Source: Oharaeibacter diazotrophicus (GTDB taxonomy: Bacteria > Pseudomonadota > Alphaproteobacteria > Rhizobiales > Pleomorphomonadaceae). From it: a DNA stretch of 64,000 nucleotides. The position numbers and the translations under genes are program-made. A model generated the notes under the pieces. The model was not told where the DNA came from and did no database searches. It saw nothing but the letters and a program-made list of their open reading frames with translations. The DNA lies in assembly GCF_004362745.1 (NCBI RefSeq), contig NZ_SNXY01000006.1:868001-932000 (forward strand), written 5' to 3'. Shown in pieces: positions 53,613 through 63,594 of the stretch. Within the stretch, counting starts at the first letter, position 1, and each line of letters starts with the position of its first letter.

Positions 53613-54022
53613 CAGTCCACCGCGATCAGCGCGGCGGCGACCTTGCGGCGCTCGCCGAGCACGATGTTGAAGATGCGGATCGCCGCCCCGGTCAACATCA
53701 CGTCGACACCGATGCCGGCCTCGCGCAGGGCCGCCCTGACGTCGGCCGGCAGCGGAACCAGGTCGCGGCCGGTGCCGACCAGCAGCGTGTCGATCGCGTC
53801 GGCCTGATCGACGACCGGCGCCAGCGACGCCGTGTCGATCGCCGCGGGCGCGGCCGGATCCCAGCCGTGCACGCCCGAAGGCAGCACCAGCAGCGAGCCG
53901 CGGTGCGACAGGCCGGCGAATCGGAAACCGCCGTTGCCGTAGGCGTCGATCGGCACCTGATCGGGGAAATGGCGGTCGCGCGGTTCGATGCGGCGCGGCC
54001 CGCGGGGTTCCATCAGCTTCAT
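53612..54022 (-). CDS. Mth938-domain protein (NDUFAF3-like)
   Basis: 136 residues. The Mth938 fold is recognised from IDAYGNGGFRFAGLSHRGSLLVLPSGVHGWDP, IDTLLVGTGRDLVPLPADVRAALREAGIGVDVMLTGAAIRIFNIVLGERRKVAAALI. The mitochondrial homologue NDUFAF3 assists complex I assembly, and its bacterial counterparts are linked to secDF. The start lies 65 bases after the secF stop, and the stop shares one base with the next gene's ATG. Confidence 0.82.
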   Translation of the reverse strand: MKLMEPRGPRRIEPRDRHFPDQVPIDAYGNGGFRFAGLSHRGSLLVLPSGVHGWDPAAPAAIDTASLAPVVDQADAIDTLLVGTGRDLVPLPADVRAALREAGIGVDVMLTGAAIRIFNIVLGERRKVAAALIAVD

Positions 54023-54087
54023 CGGGCTCGTCCTTCCAAGGGCGCCGGGGCGATAGGGACGGCGCTATCCGCGCGGCCCCGCCGCCG

Positions 54088-55038
54088 TCAGGCCTTGGCG
54101 GGCGCCGCCTTGGCCTCTTCGCCCTCGTCCTCCGACTTGTCGCCGGCGAGCTGCGGGTCGAGGAAGATCAGCACCGGCGCGGCGATGAAGATCGACGAGT
54201 AGGTGCCGACGATCACGCCGAACAGCATCGCGAAGGTGAACGACCGGATCACCTCGCCCCCGAACACATAGAGCGCCAGCAGCGCGATCAAGGTGGTGAG
54301 CGCGGTGTTGGTGGTGCGCGTCAGCGTCTGGTTGATCGCGAGGTCGAGCATCGCCGGCAGCGGCATGCGCTTGTACTTGCGTCGCATCTCGCGGATTCGG
54401 TCGTAGACGACGACGGTGTCGTTCAGCGAATAGCCGATGATCGTCAGGATCGCGGCGATCGACGACAGGTTGAACTCGAGCTGCAGCACGGCGAACAGGC
54501 CGATCGTCAGCACGATGTCGTGCAGCGTGGCGATCACGGCGCCGAGCGAGTACTGCCACTCGAAGCGGAACCAGACGTAGACCATGATGCCGGCGAGCGC
54601 GAGCAGCACGCCGATGATGCCGTTCTGCGCCAGTTCGCCGGAGACGCGCGGACCGACCACTTCGGTGCGGCGATACTCGACGGTATCGCCGAACACCGCC
54701 TGCACCTTGCCGACCACCGCGACCTGTTCGGCGTCGCCGCCGGGTTGGCGGACGATGCGCAGCAGCACGTTCTCCGGCGCGCCGAAGGACTGCACCTGCA
54801 CCTCGCCGAGGCCGAGGCCGTTCATCTTCTGGCGGATGTCGCCGAGGTCGGCGGGGCCGGCCTTGGTCTGGATCTCCATGAGCGTGCCACCCTGGAAATC
54901 GATGCCGGTGTTCATGCCGAAGGTGAAGTAGGCGACGAAGCACAGCACCGACAGGATGCCGGAGAACAGGAAGCTGAACTTGCGCCACCGCATGAACGGG
55001 ATGGCGGTGTCGTCGGGGAACAGGCGGAGGTGGCGCAT
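54088..55038 (-). CDS. secF: Protein translocase subunit SecF
   Basis: 316 residues, six transmembrane segments. SecF marks are FGMNTGIDFQGGTLMEIQTK, VGPRVSGELAQNG, YVWFRFEWQYSLGAVIATLHDIVLTIG and YSLNDTVVVYDRIREMRR. With SecD and YajC it uses the proton-motive force to complete export through SecYEG. The start MRHLRLFPDDTAIPFM lies 23 bases after the secD stop. The charged tail (DKSEDEGEEAKAAPAKA) is variable in the family. Confidence 0.96.
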   Translation of the reverse strand: MRHLRLFPDDTAIPFMRWRKFSFLFSGILSVLCFVAYFTFGMNTGIDFQGGTLMEIQTKAGPADLGDIRQKMNGLGLGEVQVQSFGAPENVLLRIVRQPGGDAEQVAVVGKVQAVFGDTVEYRRTEVVGPRVSGELAQNGIIGVLLALAGIMVYVWFRFEWQYSLGAVIATLHDIVLTIGLFAVLQLEFNLSSIAAILTIIGYSLNDTVVVYDRIREMRRKYKRMPLPAMLDLAINQTLTRTTNTALTTLIALLALYVFGGEVIRSFTFAMLFGVIVGTYSSIFIAAPVLIFLDPQLAGDKSEDEGEEAKAAPAKA

Positions 55039-55061
55039 CGTGGTGTCGTGGTCCCCGGATG

Positions 55062-56675
55062 TCAGAGCGGCACCGCCGTCGGGCGGGTGCGGCGCACCCA
55101 GACCGCGATGACGAGACGGGTGAAGGTGATCGCCGTGAACATGGTGGTGAGGATGCCGACCGTCAGCGTCACCGCGAAGCCGCGCACCGGGCCCGAGCCG
55201 AGCTGGAACAGCACGCCCGCCGCGATCAGCGTGGTGATGTTGGCGTCGACGATGGTGCCGAAGGCACGCTGGAAGCCGGTGTCGATTGCCGTGATCGCCG
55301 ACCGGCCGAGCCGCTGCTCCTCGCGGATGCGCTCGTAGATCAGCACGTTGGAGTCGACCGCCATGCCCATGGTCAGCACGATGCCGGCGATGCCGGGCAA
55401 CGTCAGCGTCGCTTGCAGGAGCGTCAGCACGGCGAAGATCAGCACGATGTTGACCATCAGCGCCACGTTGGCGAACAGGCCGAACAGGCCGTAGGACGCC
55501 AGCATGAAGACCACCACGCCGACGACGCCGATCACCGCGGCGCGCTGGCCGGCGGCGATCGAGTCGGCACCGAGGCCGGGGCCGACCGTGCGCTCCTCGA
55601 CGACGCCGAGCCGGGCCGGCAGCGCGCCGGCGCGCAAGAGCACCGCGAGGTCGTTGGCGCTCTCGACGGTGAAGTTGCCGGAGATCTGGCCGGAGCCCTG
55701 GGTGATCGGCTCGCGGATCACCGGCGCCGAGATCACCTCGTCGTCGAGGACGATGGCGAAGGGCCGGTTGACGTTCTCGGTGGTGACCTGGGCGAACTTG
55801 CGCGACCCGCCGGTCGAGAGGCGGAACGAAACCACCGGTTCGTTGGTCTGCGACTGGAACGCCTCCTGGGCGTCGGTCAAATCCTCGCCGGTGAGGAGCG
55901 GCGCCTCCTCGACCACGTAGGGCCGCGGCGGGGTGTCGCGCGAGTTGAGGAGCATCGTGCCGGGCGGCAGCACGCCCTTCACGGCGTCCTCGAGGTTGGC
56001 GTTGACGTCGACGAGGTGGAAGGTCAGCTGCGCGGTACGGCCGATGATGTCCTTGAGGCGGGCCGGATCCTTTTCGCCCGGCGCTTCGACCAGGATGCGC
56101 GAGATGCTCTGGCGCTGGATCGACGGCTCGGTGGTGCCGAGTTCGTCGACGCGGCGACGGATCACCTCGATCGACTGGTCGACCACCTTGCCGAGGCGCT
56201 GCGACAGCCCTTCCTCGGTGAAGGACATCCTGTAGAGCCCCTCCCCGGCGTCCTCGACCTGGAACTCCGACACCGCGGTGCCGCCGAGCAGGGCGTTGGA
56301 GAGCGGGTTGACAAGGCCGTCGAGCCGCTTCTTCGCCTCGGCGAACTTGTCGGCGTCGCGCACGCGGAGTTGCACTGCCCCGTTGGAGACGGTCAGCCCG
56401 GTGTAGCCGATGCGCGGATCCTGGCGCATGGCGATGCGGACGTCGTTCTCGAGGCCCTTGAGGCGCTTGGCCTGATAGTCGGCGGTGTCGACCTCGTAGA
56501 GCAGATAGACGCCGCCCTGGAGGTCGAGGCCGAGCACGATCTGTCTGCCCGGCAGCCAGTTCGGCCAGTTCTTCTGGAGTTGGTCGGCGGTCAGGAAGTT
56601 CGGGACGAGCACGAGCAGGCCCACCACGATGGTGAGCAGGATGGCCGTGACCTTCCAGCGGGAGAAGTAGAGCAT
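55062..56675 (-). CDS. secD: Protein translocase subunit SecD
   Basis: 537 residues. The N-terminal helix (KVTAILLTIVVGLLVLVPNFL), LGLDLQGGVYLLYEVD, the periplasmic P1 head with RRRVDELGTTEPSIQRQ, the GLGADSI...GVVVFMLASYGLFG region and MGMAVDSNVLIYERIREE are characteristic. The start at MLYFSRWKV was chosen; the frame is open 33 codons further but only as Arg/Pro-rich filler. It is the second gene of yajC-secD-secF. Confidence 0.96.
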   Translation of the reverse strand: MLYFSRWKVTAILLTIVVGLLVLVPNFLTADQLQKNWPNWLPGRQIVLGLDLQGGVYLLYEVDTADYQAKRLKGLENDVRIAMRQDPRIGYTGLTVSNGAVQLRVRDADKFAEAKKRLDGLVNPLSNALLGGTAVSEFQVEDAGEGLYRMSFTEEGLSQRLGKVVDQSIEVIRRRVDELGTTEPSIQRQSISRILVEAPGEKDPARLKDIIGRTAQLTFHLVDVNANLEDAVKGVLPPGTMLLNSRDTPPRPYVVEEAPLLTGEDLTDAQEAFQSQTNEPVVSFRLSTGGSRKFAQVTTENVNRPFAIVLDDEVISAPVIREPITQGSGQISGNFTVESANDLAVLLRAGALPARLGVVEERTVGPGLGADSIAAGQRAAVIGVVGVVVFMLASYGLFGLFANVALMVNIVLIFAVLTLLQATLTLPGIAGIVLTMGMAVDSNVLIYERIREEQRLGRSAITAIDTGFQRAFGTIVDANITTLIAAGVLFQLGSGPVRGFAVTLTVGILTTMFTAITFTRLVIAVWVRRTRPTAVPL

Positions 56676-56794
56676 CGTCGCGACTGCCTGTGCTGCGGAC
56701 CGTCCCGTCCGCGTCCCCGTGCGTGGCGGCGCGGCCCGGCGGCCGCGCCCCTCCTCGTGCGACGGCGCGGCCACCGGGGCCGCGCCGGGCGGCG

Positions 56795-57145
56795 TCAGCC
56801 GGCGTCCTTGACCGGCTCGCCCTTGGTGCGCAGGTCCTGGACCATGCCACGCGCGACGCGCACCTGCATCTTGCCGCCGCCCTCGCCGACGTCGAGCACG
56901 AGCTCGCCGTCGTCGACGACCTTGACGATCTTGCCGATCAGACCGCCGCTCATCACCACGGTGTCGCCGCGGCGGAGATTCTTGATCATCTCCTTGTGCT
57001 CGCTGGCGCGGCGCTGCTGCGGGCGGATCAGCAGGAAGTACATGATCACGAAGATCAGGACGAAGGGCACGATCTGGATCAGGAACCCGGAGGCCCCCAT
57101 GGCATCGCCCGTCGCGGTTTGCGCGAACGCGGGTGTCACGAACAT
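56795..57145 (-). CDS. yajC: Preprotein translocase accessory subunit YajC
   Basis: 116 residues with one membrane helix (FLIQIVPFVLIFVIMYFLLIRPQQRR), followed by the soluble YajC domain: NLRRGDTVVMSGGLIGKIVKVVDDGELVLDVGEGGGKMQVRVARGMVQDL. AAGGCGATG-type spacing at the start is good. It is first in the leftward operon with secD and secF; 119 bases separate it from secD. Confidence 0.95.
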   Translation of the reverse strand: MFVTPAFAQTATGDAMGASGFLIQIVPFVLIFVIMYFLLIRPQQRRASEHKEMIKNLRRGDTVVMSGGLIGKIVKVVDDGELVLDVGEGGGKMQVRVARGMVQDLRTKGEPVKDAG

Positions 57146-57413
57146 CGCCTTCTCCTCGAATGATCCTCGGCGGGCCGGCGGACCGGCGGGAAAACCCGCC
57201 CGCCGCCCGCGAAAAGCGCGCGGACTATAGCCGCCCGGCGCCGGAAAGCAACATGGCGTCAGGCTCCGCGCGGCGACCGTTCCAGGTGCCGCCGGGGCGT
57301 CACCGCGGTGACAGCGCCGCCGATCGGAACGTGGCGAAATGCACCTCGTCGACGCGTCGGAGCGGCCGGGAGGCCGCCACGCCGCACCCGGAACCCAAGG
57401 GGGAACCATCGCC

Positions 57414-57911
57414 ATGAGGATCGCCGCCGCCAGCCTTGCCTTCGCCCTCGCCGCTCTCGCCGCGGGAACCGCCCTTGCCGCCGACGGCAAGACGATCGCC
57501 GCCGCCGACTGCTTCAAGACCGGGAGCATGTCGCCCGGCGACCGTGGCGAGCTCGAGAATTTCACCACGGTCGGGATCGAAGTCGCCTGCACGCTGCCGC
57601 GCGACAATCCCGCCGCCCGCCTCGCGAAAGTCGAGGTTTCCGTCATCGACAACACCGCGGGCATCGCGGGAACCAACGACTTCTCCTGCCGGGTCGCCAT
57701 CGTCGACCGCTTCGCCCGGGTCATCGCCGTCGGCGCGACGCGGGGCACCACCGGAACGAACACCCAGGGCACGGTCCTGGCGCTGCCGGTGCCCGCCGGC
57801 AATCTCGTCAAGGGCAACTACTTCGTCTTCTGCAAGGTGCCCCGGCAGTCGGCCTTCGACGAGCCGTCGCGTCTCGCGTCCATCTACTACGAAGAGGCGT
57901 CCGAACCCTGA
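57414..57911 (+). CDS. Exported protein of unknown function
   Basis: 165 residues with a clear signal peptide (MRIAAASLAFALAALAAGTALA, cut before ADGK) and a strong AAGGGGG ribosome binding site. The mature domain is beta-rich and has four cysteines (ADCFKTG, VACTLPRD, FSCRVAIVD, FVFCKVP), which suggests two disulfides in the periplasm. I recognise no family. It is divergent from yajC and followed after 83 bases by a DUF815 ATPase gene. Confidence 0.7.
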   Translation: MRIAAASLAFALAALAAGTALAADGKTIAAADCFKTGSMSPGDRGELENFTTVGIEVACTLPRDNPAARLAKVEVSVIDNTAGIAGTNDFSCRVAIVDRFARVIAVGATRGTTGTNTQGTVLALPVPAGNLVKGNYFVFCKVPRQSAFDEPSRLASIYYEEASEP

Positions 57912-57994
57912 ACGGAGCGGGCCGGCGGTTTGCCCTCGACCCCGCCGACGGCTAAGGGTGGCGCGGTGCGCCCCCTTCCGACGAGCCGAGCCCC

Positions 57995-58873
57995 GTGTCC
58001 GACGATCCGATCTCGATCCTGAACCAGAATCTCGCCCGCCTGATCGCCATCCTGGAGCGTTCGGCGCCGCCGGCGTCGGCCGCGGTCGACTTCGCCGCCG
58101 CCGACGCCTTCGTCTGGACACCGGCGGCGCGGACGCTGACGCCGGTGCCGCGGGTCAACCGGGTCGACCTCGCCCTCCTCAAGGGCGTCGACCGCGCGCG
58201 CGACATGCTGCTCGACAACACCGAGCGTTTCGCCAGGGGCCTGCCGGCCAACAACGTGCTGCTCTGGGGGGCGCGCGGCATGGGCAAGTCGTCGCTGGTC
58301 AAGGCGGCCCACGCCGAAGTGGTGCGCCGCACCGGCGCCGACGGCCTCGCGCCGTTGAAGCTGGTCGAGATCCATCGCGAGGACATCGAGACGCTGCCGG
58401 AACTGATGGCGCTGGTGCGCCCGGCGCCGTTCCGATTCGTCGTGTTCTGCGACGACCTGTCGTTCGACCACGACGACACCTCCTACAAGTCGCTGAAGGC
58501 GGTGCTGGAGGGCGGCCTCGAGGGCCGGCCGGACAACGTGGTGTTCTACGCCACCTCGAACCGCCGCCACCTGCTGCCGCGCGACATGATGGAGAACGAG
58601 CGCTCGACCGCGATCAATCCGCACGAGGCGGTCGAGGAAAAGGTGTCGCTGTCCGACCGCTTCGGCCTGTGGATCGGCTTCCACAAGTGTTCGCAGGACG
58701 ACTATCTCGCCATGGTCGAGGGCTACGTCGCCGCCCTCGGTATCGCGATCGCCCCGGAGACGCTGCGCGCCGACGCGCTCGAATGGTCGACCACCCGCGG
58801 CTCCCGCTCCGGCCGTGTCGCGTGGCAATACGTCCAGGACCTCGCCGGCCGCTCCGGCGTGCGGATCGGCTGA
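57995..58873 (+). CDS. DUF815-family AAA ATPase
   Basis: 292 residues. The DUF815 P-loop ATPase is recognised by DNTERFARGLPANNVLLWGARGMGKSSLVKA (Walker A), FRFVVFCDDLSFDHDDTSYKSLKAVLEGG (Walker B), VVFYATSNRRHLLP (sensor 1) and DRFGLWIGFHKCSQDDYLAMV. The biological role of the family is not known. The start is GTG at 57995 with only a weak ribosome binding site. A hairpin terminator follows, facing the convergent LysM gene. Confidence 0.9.
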   Translation: MSDDPISILNQNLARLIAILERSAPPASAAVDFAAADAFVWTPAARTLTPVPRVNRVDLALLKGVDRARDMLLDNTERFARGLPANNVLLWGARGMGKSSLVKAAHAEVVRRTGADGLAPLKLVEIHREDIETLPELMALVRPAPFRFVVFCDDLSFDHDDTSYKSLKAVLEGGLEGRPDNVVFYATSNRRHLLPRDMMENERSTAINPHEAVEEKVSLSDRFGLWIGFHKCSQDDYLAMVEGYVAALGIAIAPETLRADALEWSTTRGSRSGRVAWQYVQDLAGRSGVRIG

Positions 58874-58901
58874 CCGATTCGAGGCCCTGCCAGAAATGCG
58901 C

Positions 58902-58930
58902 GACGCCGCGGTGGGGGCCACCGCGGCGTC
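58902..58930. terminator. Bidirectional terminator
   Basis: A perfect 13-bp stem (GACGCCGCGGTGG with CCACCGCGGCGTC) closes a three-base loop between two convergent genes. T-rich stretches are short on both sides (GTCCGTTTGG rightward, GCGCATTTCTGG leftward). Confidence 0.75.
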
Positions 58931-58958
58931 GTCCGTTTGGTCGGGAATCGGTCTCCGC

Positions 58959-60419
58959 TCAGCCGCTGAGGAACGGCAGCGGGTCGACCGGGCGATTGCC
59001 CTGCCGCAGTTCGAAGTGGAGCTGCGGGCGCGAGACGTTGCCGGTGGCGCCGACCTTGGCGACGGTCTGGCCGCGCATGATGGTGTCGCCGCGCTGGACC
59101 AGGATCTCGCTGGCGTGGGCATAGGCCGAGACGAAGCCGCTCGGGTGCTTGATCAGCACGAGGTTGCCGTAGCCCTTGAGCTCGTTGCCGGCGTAGATCA
59201 CCTCGCCGCCCTCGGCCGCCTTGATCGGCGTGCCCTCGGGCACCTCGATGTTGATGCCGTCGTTGCGCTCGCCGTTGGCCTTGACGCCGTAGCCGCTGAC
59301 GACGCGGCCGCGCACCGGCCAGCGGAAGCTGCCGTTGGCGGCGGCGTCCGCGACCGCGGACGAGGAGGCCGACGGCGCGGGCGTCGACGGCGCCGGACGG
59401 ACCGGCTGCGGCGCGATCGAGGCGACCTGGACCGGCTGTTGCGCCGGCGCGGCCGGAGCGGGGGCGACCGGCGTCGCCTTGGCGGTCGGCGGCACGGCGA
59501 CGGTCGCGGGCGCCGGGGCGGCGGCGACCGGGCGCGGCGCCGTCATGGGCTTCGGGATCACGCCGAGCGGGGCGGCGTCGTTGGCGGTCGCGCCGGGCTG
59601 GTCGGCGAGCGCGACACGGGTCGGCGCAGCGGTGGCACCGGGGATCTTGATCTTCTGACCGATGCGGATCGGCTGCGAGGCGTCGAAGCCGTTGAAGGCG
59701 GCGAGTTCGCTCGACTTCATGCCGTGCTTGGCGGCGATCCGGCCGAGGCTGTCGCCGGGCTGCACCTCGTAGACCGCGCCCTTGGCCGGCGCGGCGGCCG
59801 GGGCCGCGGGAACGGCGGCGGGGGCCTGCGCAACGGCGGCGGGCGCGACCGGACCGGCGCCGGCCGTCGGCTTGGCGCCGAAGGTGTAGGCCGGGATGAC
59901 GACGCGGCTGCCCGGCGTCAGCGCCGAGCCCTTGGCGAGACCGTTGGAGGCGAGCAGCGCCTGTTCCGGCACGCCGTAGCGACGCGACAGGCCCTGGACG
60001 CTGTCGCCGGCTGCGACGGTGACCGAGGTCCCGCCCGCGGCGCTCCAGCCCGGCACCTGCGCGACGGCGCGGGCGGCCGGAACGGTCGGCGCGGGAACGG
60101 CCGGCACCGCGGGCGCGGCGGCCTGCAGCGGGGCGGTCGGACGGACGTAGGGGGCGCTGGTCGCCACCGCGCCCGGAGGCGCCGGCAGCGGCTGCGAGGC
60201 GACGGCGGGGGTCTGGTAGGCCGGCGCCGGCGGCAGCGCGGCGGGCTCGGCCGGGTTCACCGAGCCGGTGATGATCTGGCTCTGGTTGTCGGTCGGCTCG
60301 AACAGGGATCCGAACCGCGTGACATCGGAGCTGCAACCGGCCGCGGAGCCGGCCAGAACGGCCAGGGCGGCCGCTTGTCCGAGGAACCGGACCTTCAGGA
60401 TCTTCGCAGGATGACGCAT
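58959..60419 (-). CDS. NlpD-like lipoprotein with two LysM and a degenerate M23 domain
   Basis: 486 residues. A lipobox (VLAGSAAGC, about 20) gives an outer-membrane lipoprotein. LysM repeats lie near 125-170 (VAAGDSVQGLSRRYGVPEQALLASNGL) and 215-260 (VQPGDSLGRIAAKHGMKSSELAAFNGF), joined by Pro/Ala-rich linkers. The C-terminal LytM domain reads GERNDGINIEVPEGTPI where active peptidases have HxGxD, so zinc ligands are missing, as in E. coli NlpD. It should activate amidases at the division site rather than cut peptidoglycan itself. The serS-surE-pcm-nlpD order supports this. Confidence 0.88.
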   Translation of the reverse strand: MRHPAKILKVRFLGQAAALAVLAGSAAGCSSDVTRFGSLFEPTDNQSQIITGSVNPAEPAALPPAPAYQTPAVASQPLPAPPGAVATSAPYVRPTAPLQAAAPAVPAVPAPTVPAARAVAQVPGWSAAGGTSVTVAAGDSVQGLSRRYGVPEQALLASNGLAKGSALTPGSRVVIPAYTFGAKPTAGAGPVAPAAVAQAPAAVPAAPAAAPAKGAVYEVQPGDSLGRIAAKHGMKSSELAAFNGFDASQPIRIGQKIKIPGATAAPTRVALADQPGATANDAAPLGVIPKPMTAPRPVAAAPAPATVAVPPTAKATPVAPAPAAPAQQPVQVASIAPQPVRPAPSTPAPSASSSAVADAAANGSFRWPVRGRVVSGYGVKANGERNDGINIEVPEGTPIKAAEGGEVIYAGNELKGYGNLVLIKHPSGFVSAYAHASEILVQRGDTIMRGQTVAKVGATGNVSRPQLHFELRQGNRPVDPLPFLSG

Positions 60420-60476
60420 GGCTCTCGATTCTCGCCGTGCTACGCGTGACGGTGAGGCCATTTAAACCGGGGTAAC

Positions 60477-60492
60477 GTTGATAAAGACTTAA
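60477..60492 (-). promoter_or_regulatory. Possible CtrA box upstream of the nlpD-like gene
   Basis: On the minus strand TTAA-N7-TCAAC lies 58 bases upstream of the start, one mismatch from TTAA-N7-TTAAC. CtrA controls cell-division genes in this class, so the site is plausible but unproven. Confidence 0.3.
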
Positions 60493-60600
60493 ACGGCTGT
60501 GCCGACTCGGCGGGCGGACGCCGATTTCCGCGGAAAACCGGCCTGTCGAGGCTAGGAGCGAACCATACCTGCGCGCCCTCGCCCCCGGGCGGCCGACGGC

Positions 60601-61251
60601 TCACAGCCGACTGGCGACGCCCTCGATCAGCGGGCCGAAGCGGGCGGGGCCGATCTCGGTGCGGTGGAACAGGCGGCCGTCGCGGACGATGCGGACCACG
60701 GTCTGATGCGGCCCGGTCCCGACCGGGGCGACGAGGATGCCGCGATCGGAGAGCTGGTCCATCAGCGCGCCGGGCACCTTGGCGACGGCGCCGTCGACCA
60801 GGATGCGGTCGTAGGGGGCGTGGCGCGTGAAGCCCTCCAGGCCGTCGGCGACCATGGCGACGACGTTGCCGATCTTCATCGCCGCGAAGCGGTCCTCGGC
60901 GAGTTCGACCAGGGTGCGGAAGCGGTCGAGCGTCACGACCTGACGGACGAGGCGGGCGAGGATGGCCGCCTGGAAACCCGACCCGCAACCGACCTCGAGC
61001 ACCTTGTGCTCGGGGCGGAGGTCGAGGGCGGCGAGCATGGCGGCCATGGTGGACGGCGCCGCGATGATCTGACCGCATTCGATCGGCACGGCGGTGTCGC
61101 CGTAGGCGCCGGACTGGTAGGGCGCCGACAGGAACATCCGCCGCGGGACCTCGCGGAACGCGTCCAGGATCCTCTCGTCCGCGATGCCGTTCGCCGCGAT
61201 GCGGGCGGCGAGCGCCGCCATGTCGTTCCTGTCCCGCTCGAACGCCTTCAT
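60601..61251 (-). CDS. pcm: Protein-L-isoaspartate O-methyltransferase
   Basis: 216 residues. The start AFREVPRRMFL, YGDTAVPIECGQIIAAPSTMAAMLAAL and the SAM-binding VLEVGCGSGFQAAILA are family marks, followed by DRILVDGAVAKVPGAL. It repairs isoaspartyl residues in damaged proteins. It follows surE after 114 bases that hold a perfect hairpin. The partnership of surE and pcm is common in proteobacteria. Confidence 0.94.
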   Translation of the reverse strand: MKAFERDRNDMAALAARIAANGIADERILDAFREVPRRMFLSAPYQSGAYGDTAVPIECGQIIAAPSTMAAMLAALDLRPEHKVLEVGCGSGFQAAILARLVRQVVTLDRFRTLVELAEDRFAAMKIGNVVAMVADGLEGFTRHAPYDRILVDGAVAKVPGALMDQLSDRGILVAPVGTGPHQTVVRIVRDGRLFHRTEIGPARFGPLIEGVASRL

Positions 61252-61280
61252 AATCGGCGCTGATCCTCGTCGCTACCTCG

Positions 61281-61304
61281 GGTGCGGGCGCGTTCGCCCG
61301 CACC
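61281..61304 (-). other. Hairpin between surE and pcm
   Basis: A perfect 10-bp stem (GGTGCGGGCG with CGCCCGCACC) and a CGTT loop lie in the surE-pcm gap. No T tract follows leftward, so it is more likely a processing or attenuation hairpin than a full terminator. Confidence 0.45.
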
Positions 61305-61365
61305 TGCCGACAATCGCCCGGCCGGAGTTAAGGCCGTGTCAACCGATCGTCGGTCCGAGGTCCGA

Positions 61366-62121
61366 TCAACCGAGCAGCGCGGCGATGCGTTCCAGACCGG
61401 CGTGGTCGGTGAGATCGAGCCGAAGCGGCGTCACCGCAATGCGTCCGGCCTGGACGGCGTGGACGTCGGTGCCCGGCTGCGCCGGTTCGTCGGCACGGCC
61501 GTAGGCGAGCCAGTAGTAGGGCTTGCGCCGGCTGTCCATGCGGGCCTCGGCCTTGAGGCCGTGGGTCGAGGTGCCCTGGCGGGTGACCTCGACGCCGACG
61601 ACCTCCTCGATCCCTCGGGCCGGGAAGTTGAGGTTCATCAGCGTGCCCGCGGGAATGCCGGCCTCGAACAGCTTGCGGACGAGGCCGGGCGCGTGCGCCT
61701 CGGCGGTCGCGAACGGGATGTCGCCGCCGCCGGCGTAGTCGTAGCCCTGGCTCAGCGCCATCGCGGGGATGCGGAGCAGGGTCGCCTCGATCGCCGCGGC
61801 GATCGTGCCGGAATAGGTGACGTCGTCGGCGATGTTGAGACCGGCGTTGACGCCGGAGAGCACCAGGTCCGGCGGGCTCGGCATCAACTCGCGCACGGCC
61901 ATGATGACGCAGTCGGTGGGCGTGCCGCGCACGGCGAAGCGGCGCTCGTCGATGTCGCGGACGCGGATCGGGTCGTGCAGCGTCAGCGAATGCGCGAGGC
62001 CGGACTGGTCGGTCTCGGGCGCGACGACCCAGACCTCGTCCCCGACCGCGCGCGCGATCGCCTCGAGCGCGACGAGGCCGGGGGCGTGGATGCCGTCGTC
62101 GTTGGTGATCAGGATGCGCAT
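61366..62121 (-). CDS. surE: 5'/3'-nucleotidase SurE
   Basis: 251 residues. [20 protein letters not shown] with the metal-binding ND-D, the [17 protein letters not shown] loop, [29 protein letters not shown] and [10 protein letters not shown] identify SurE, a divalent-metal nucleotidase acting on nucleoside monophosphates. It follows serS after 57 bases and is probably co-transcribed. Confidence 0.96.
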   Translation of the reverse strand: MRILITNDDGIHAPGLVALEAIARAVGDEVWVVAPETDQSGLAHSLTLHDPIRVRDIDERRFAVRGTPTDCVIMAVRELMPSPPDLVLSGVNAGLNIADDVTYSGTIAAAIEATLLRIPAMALSQGYDYAGGGDIPFATAEAHAPGLVRKLFEAGIPAGTLMNLNFPARGIEEVVGVEVTRQGTSTHGLKAEARMDSRRKPYYWLAYGRADEPAQPGTDVHAVQAGRIAVTPLRLDLTDHAGLERIAALLG

Positions 62122-62178
62122 CGGGGGAACCTCGGGTCTGGACGGATGTCGTCGGTCGCGGCGGGATCGGCGCGCCGG

Positions 62179-63594
<1,416 letters not shown>

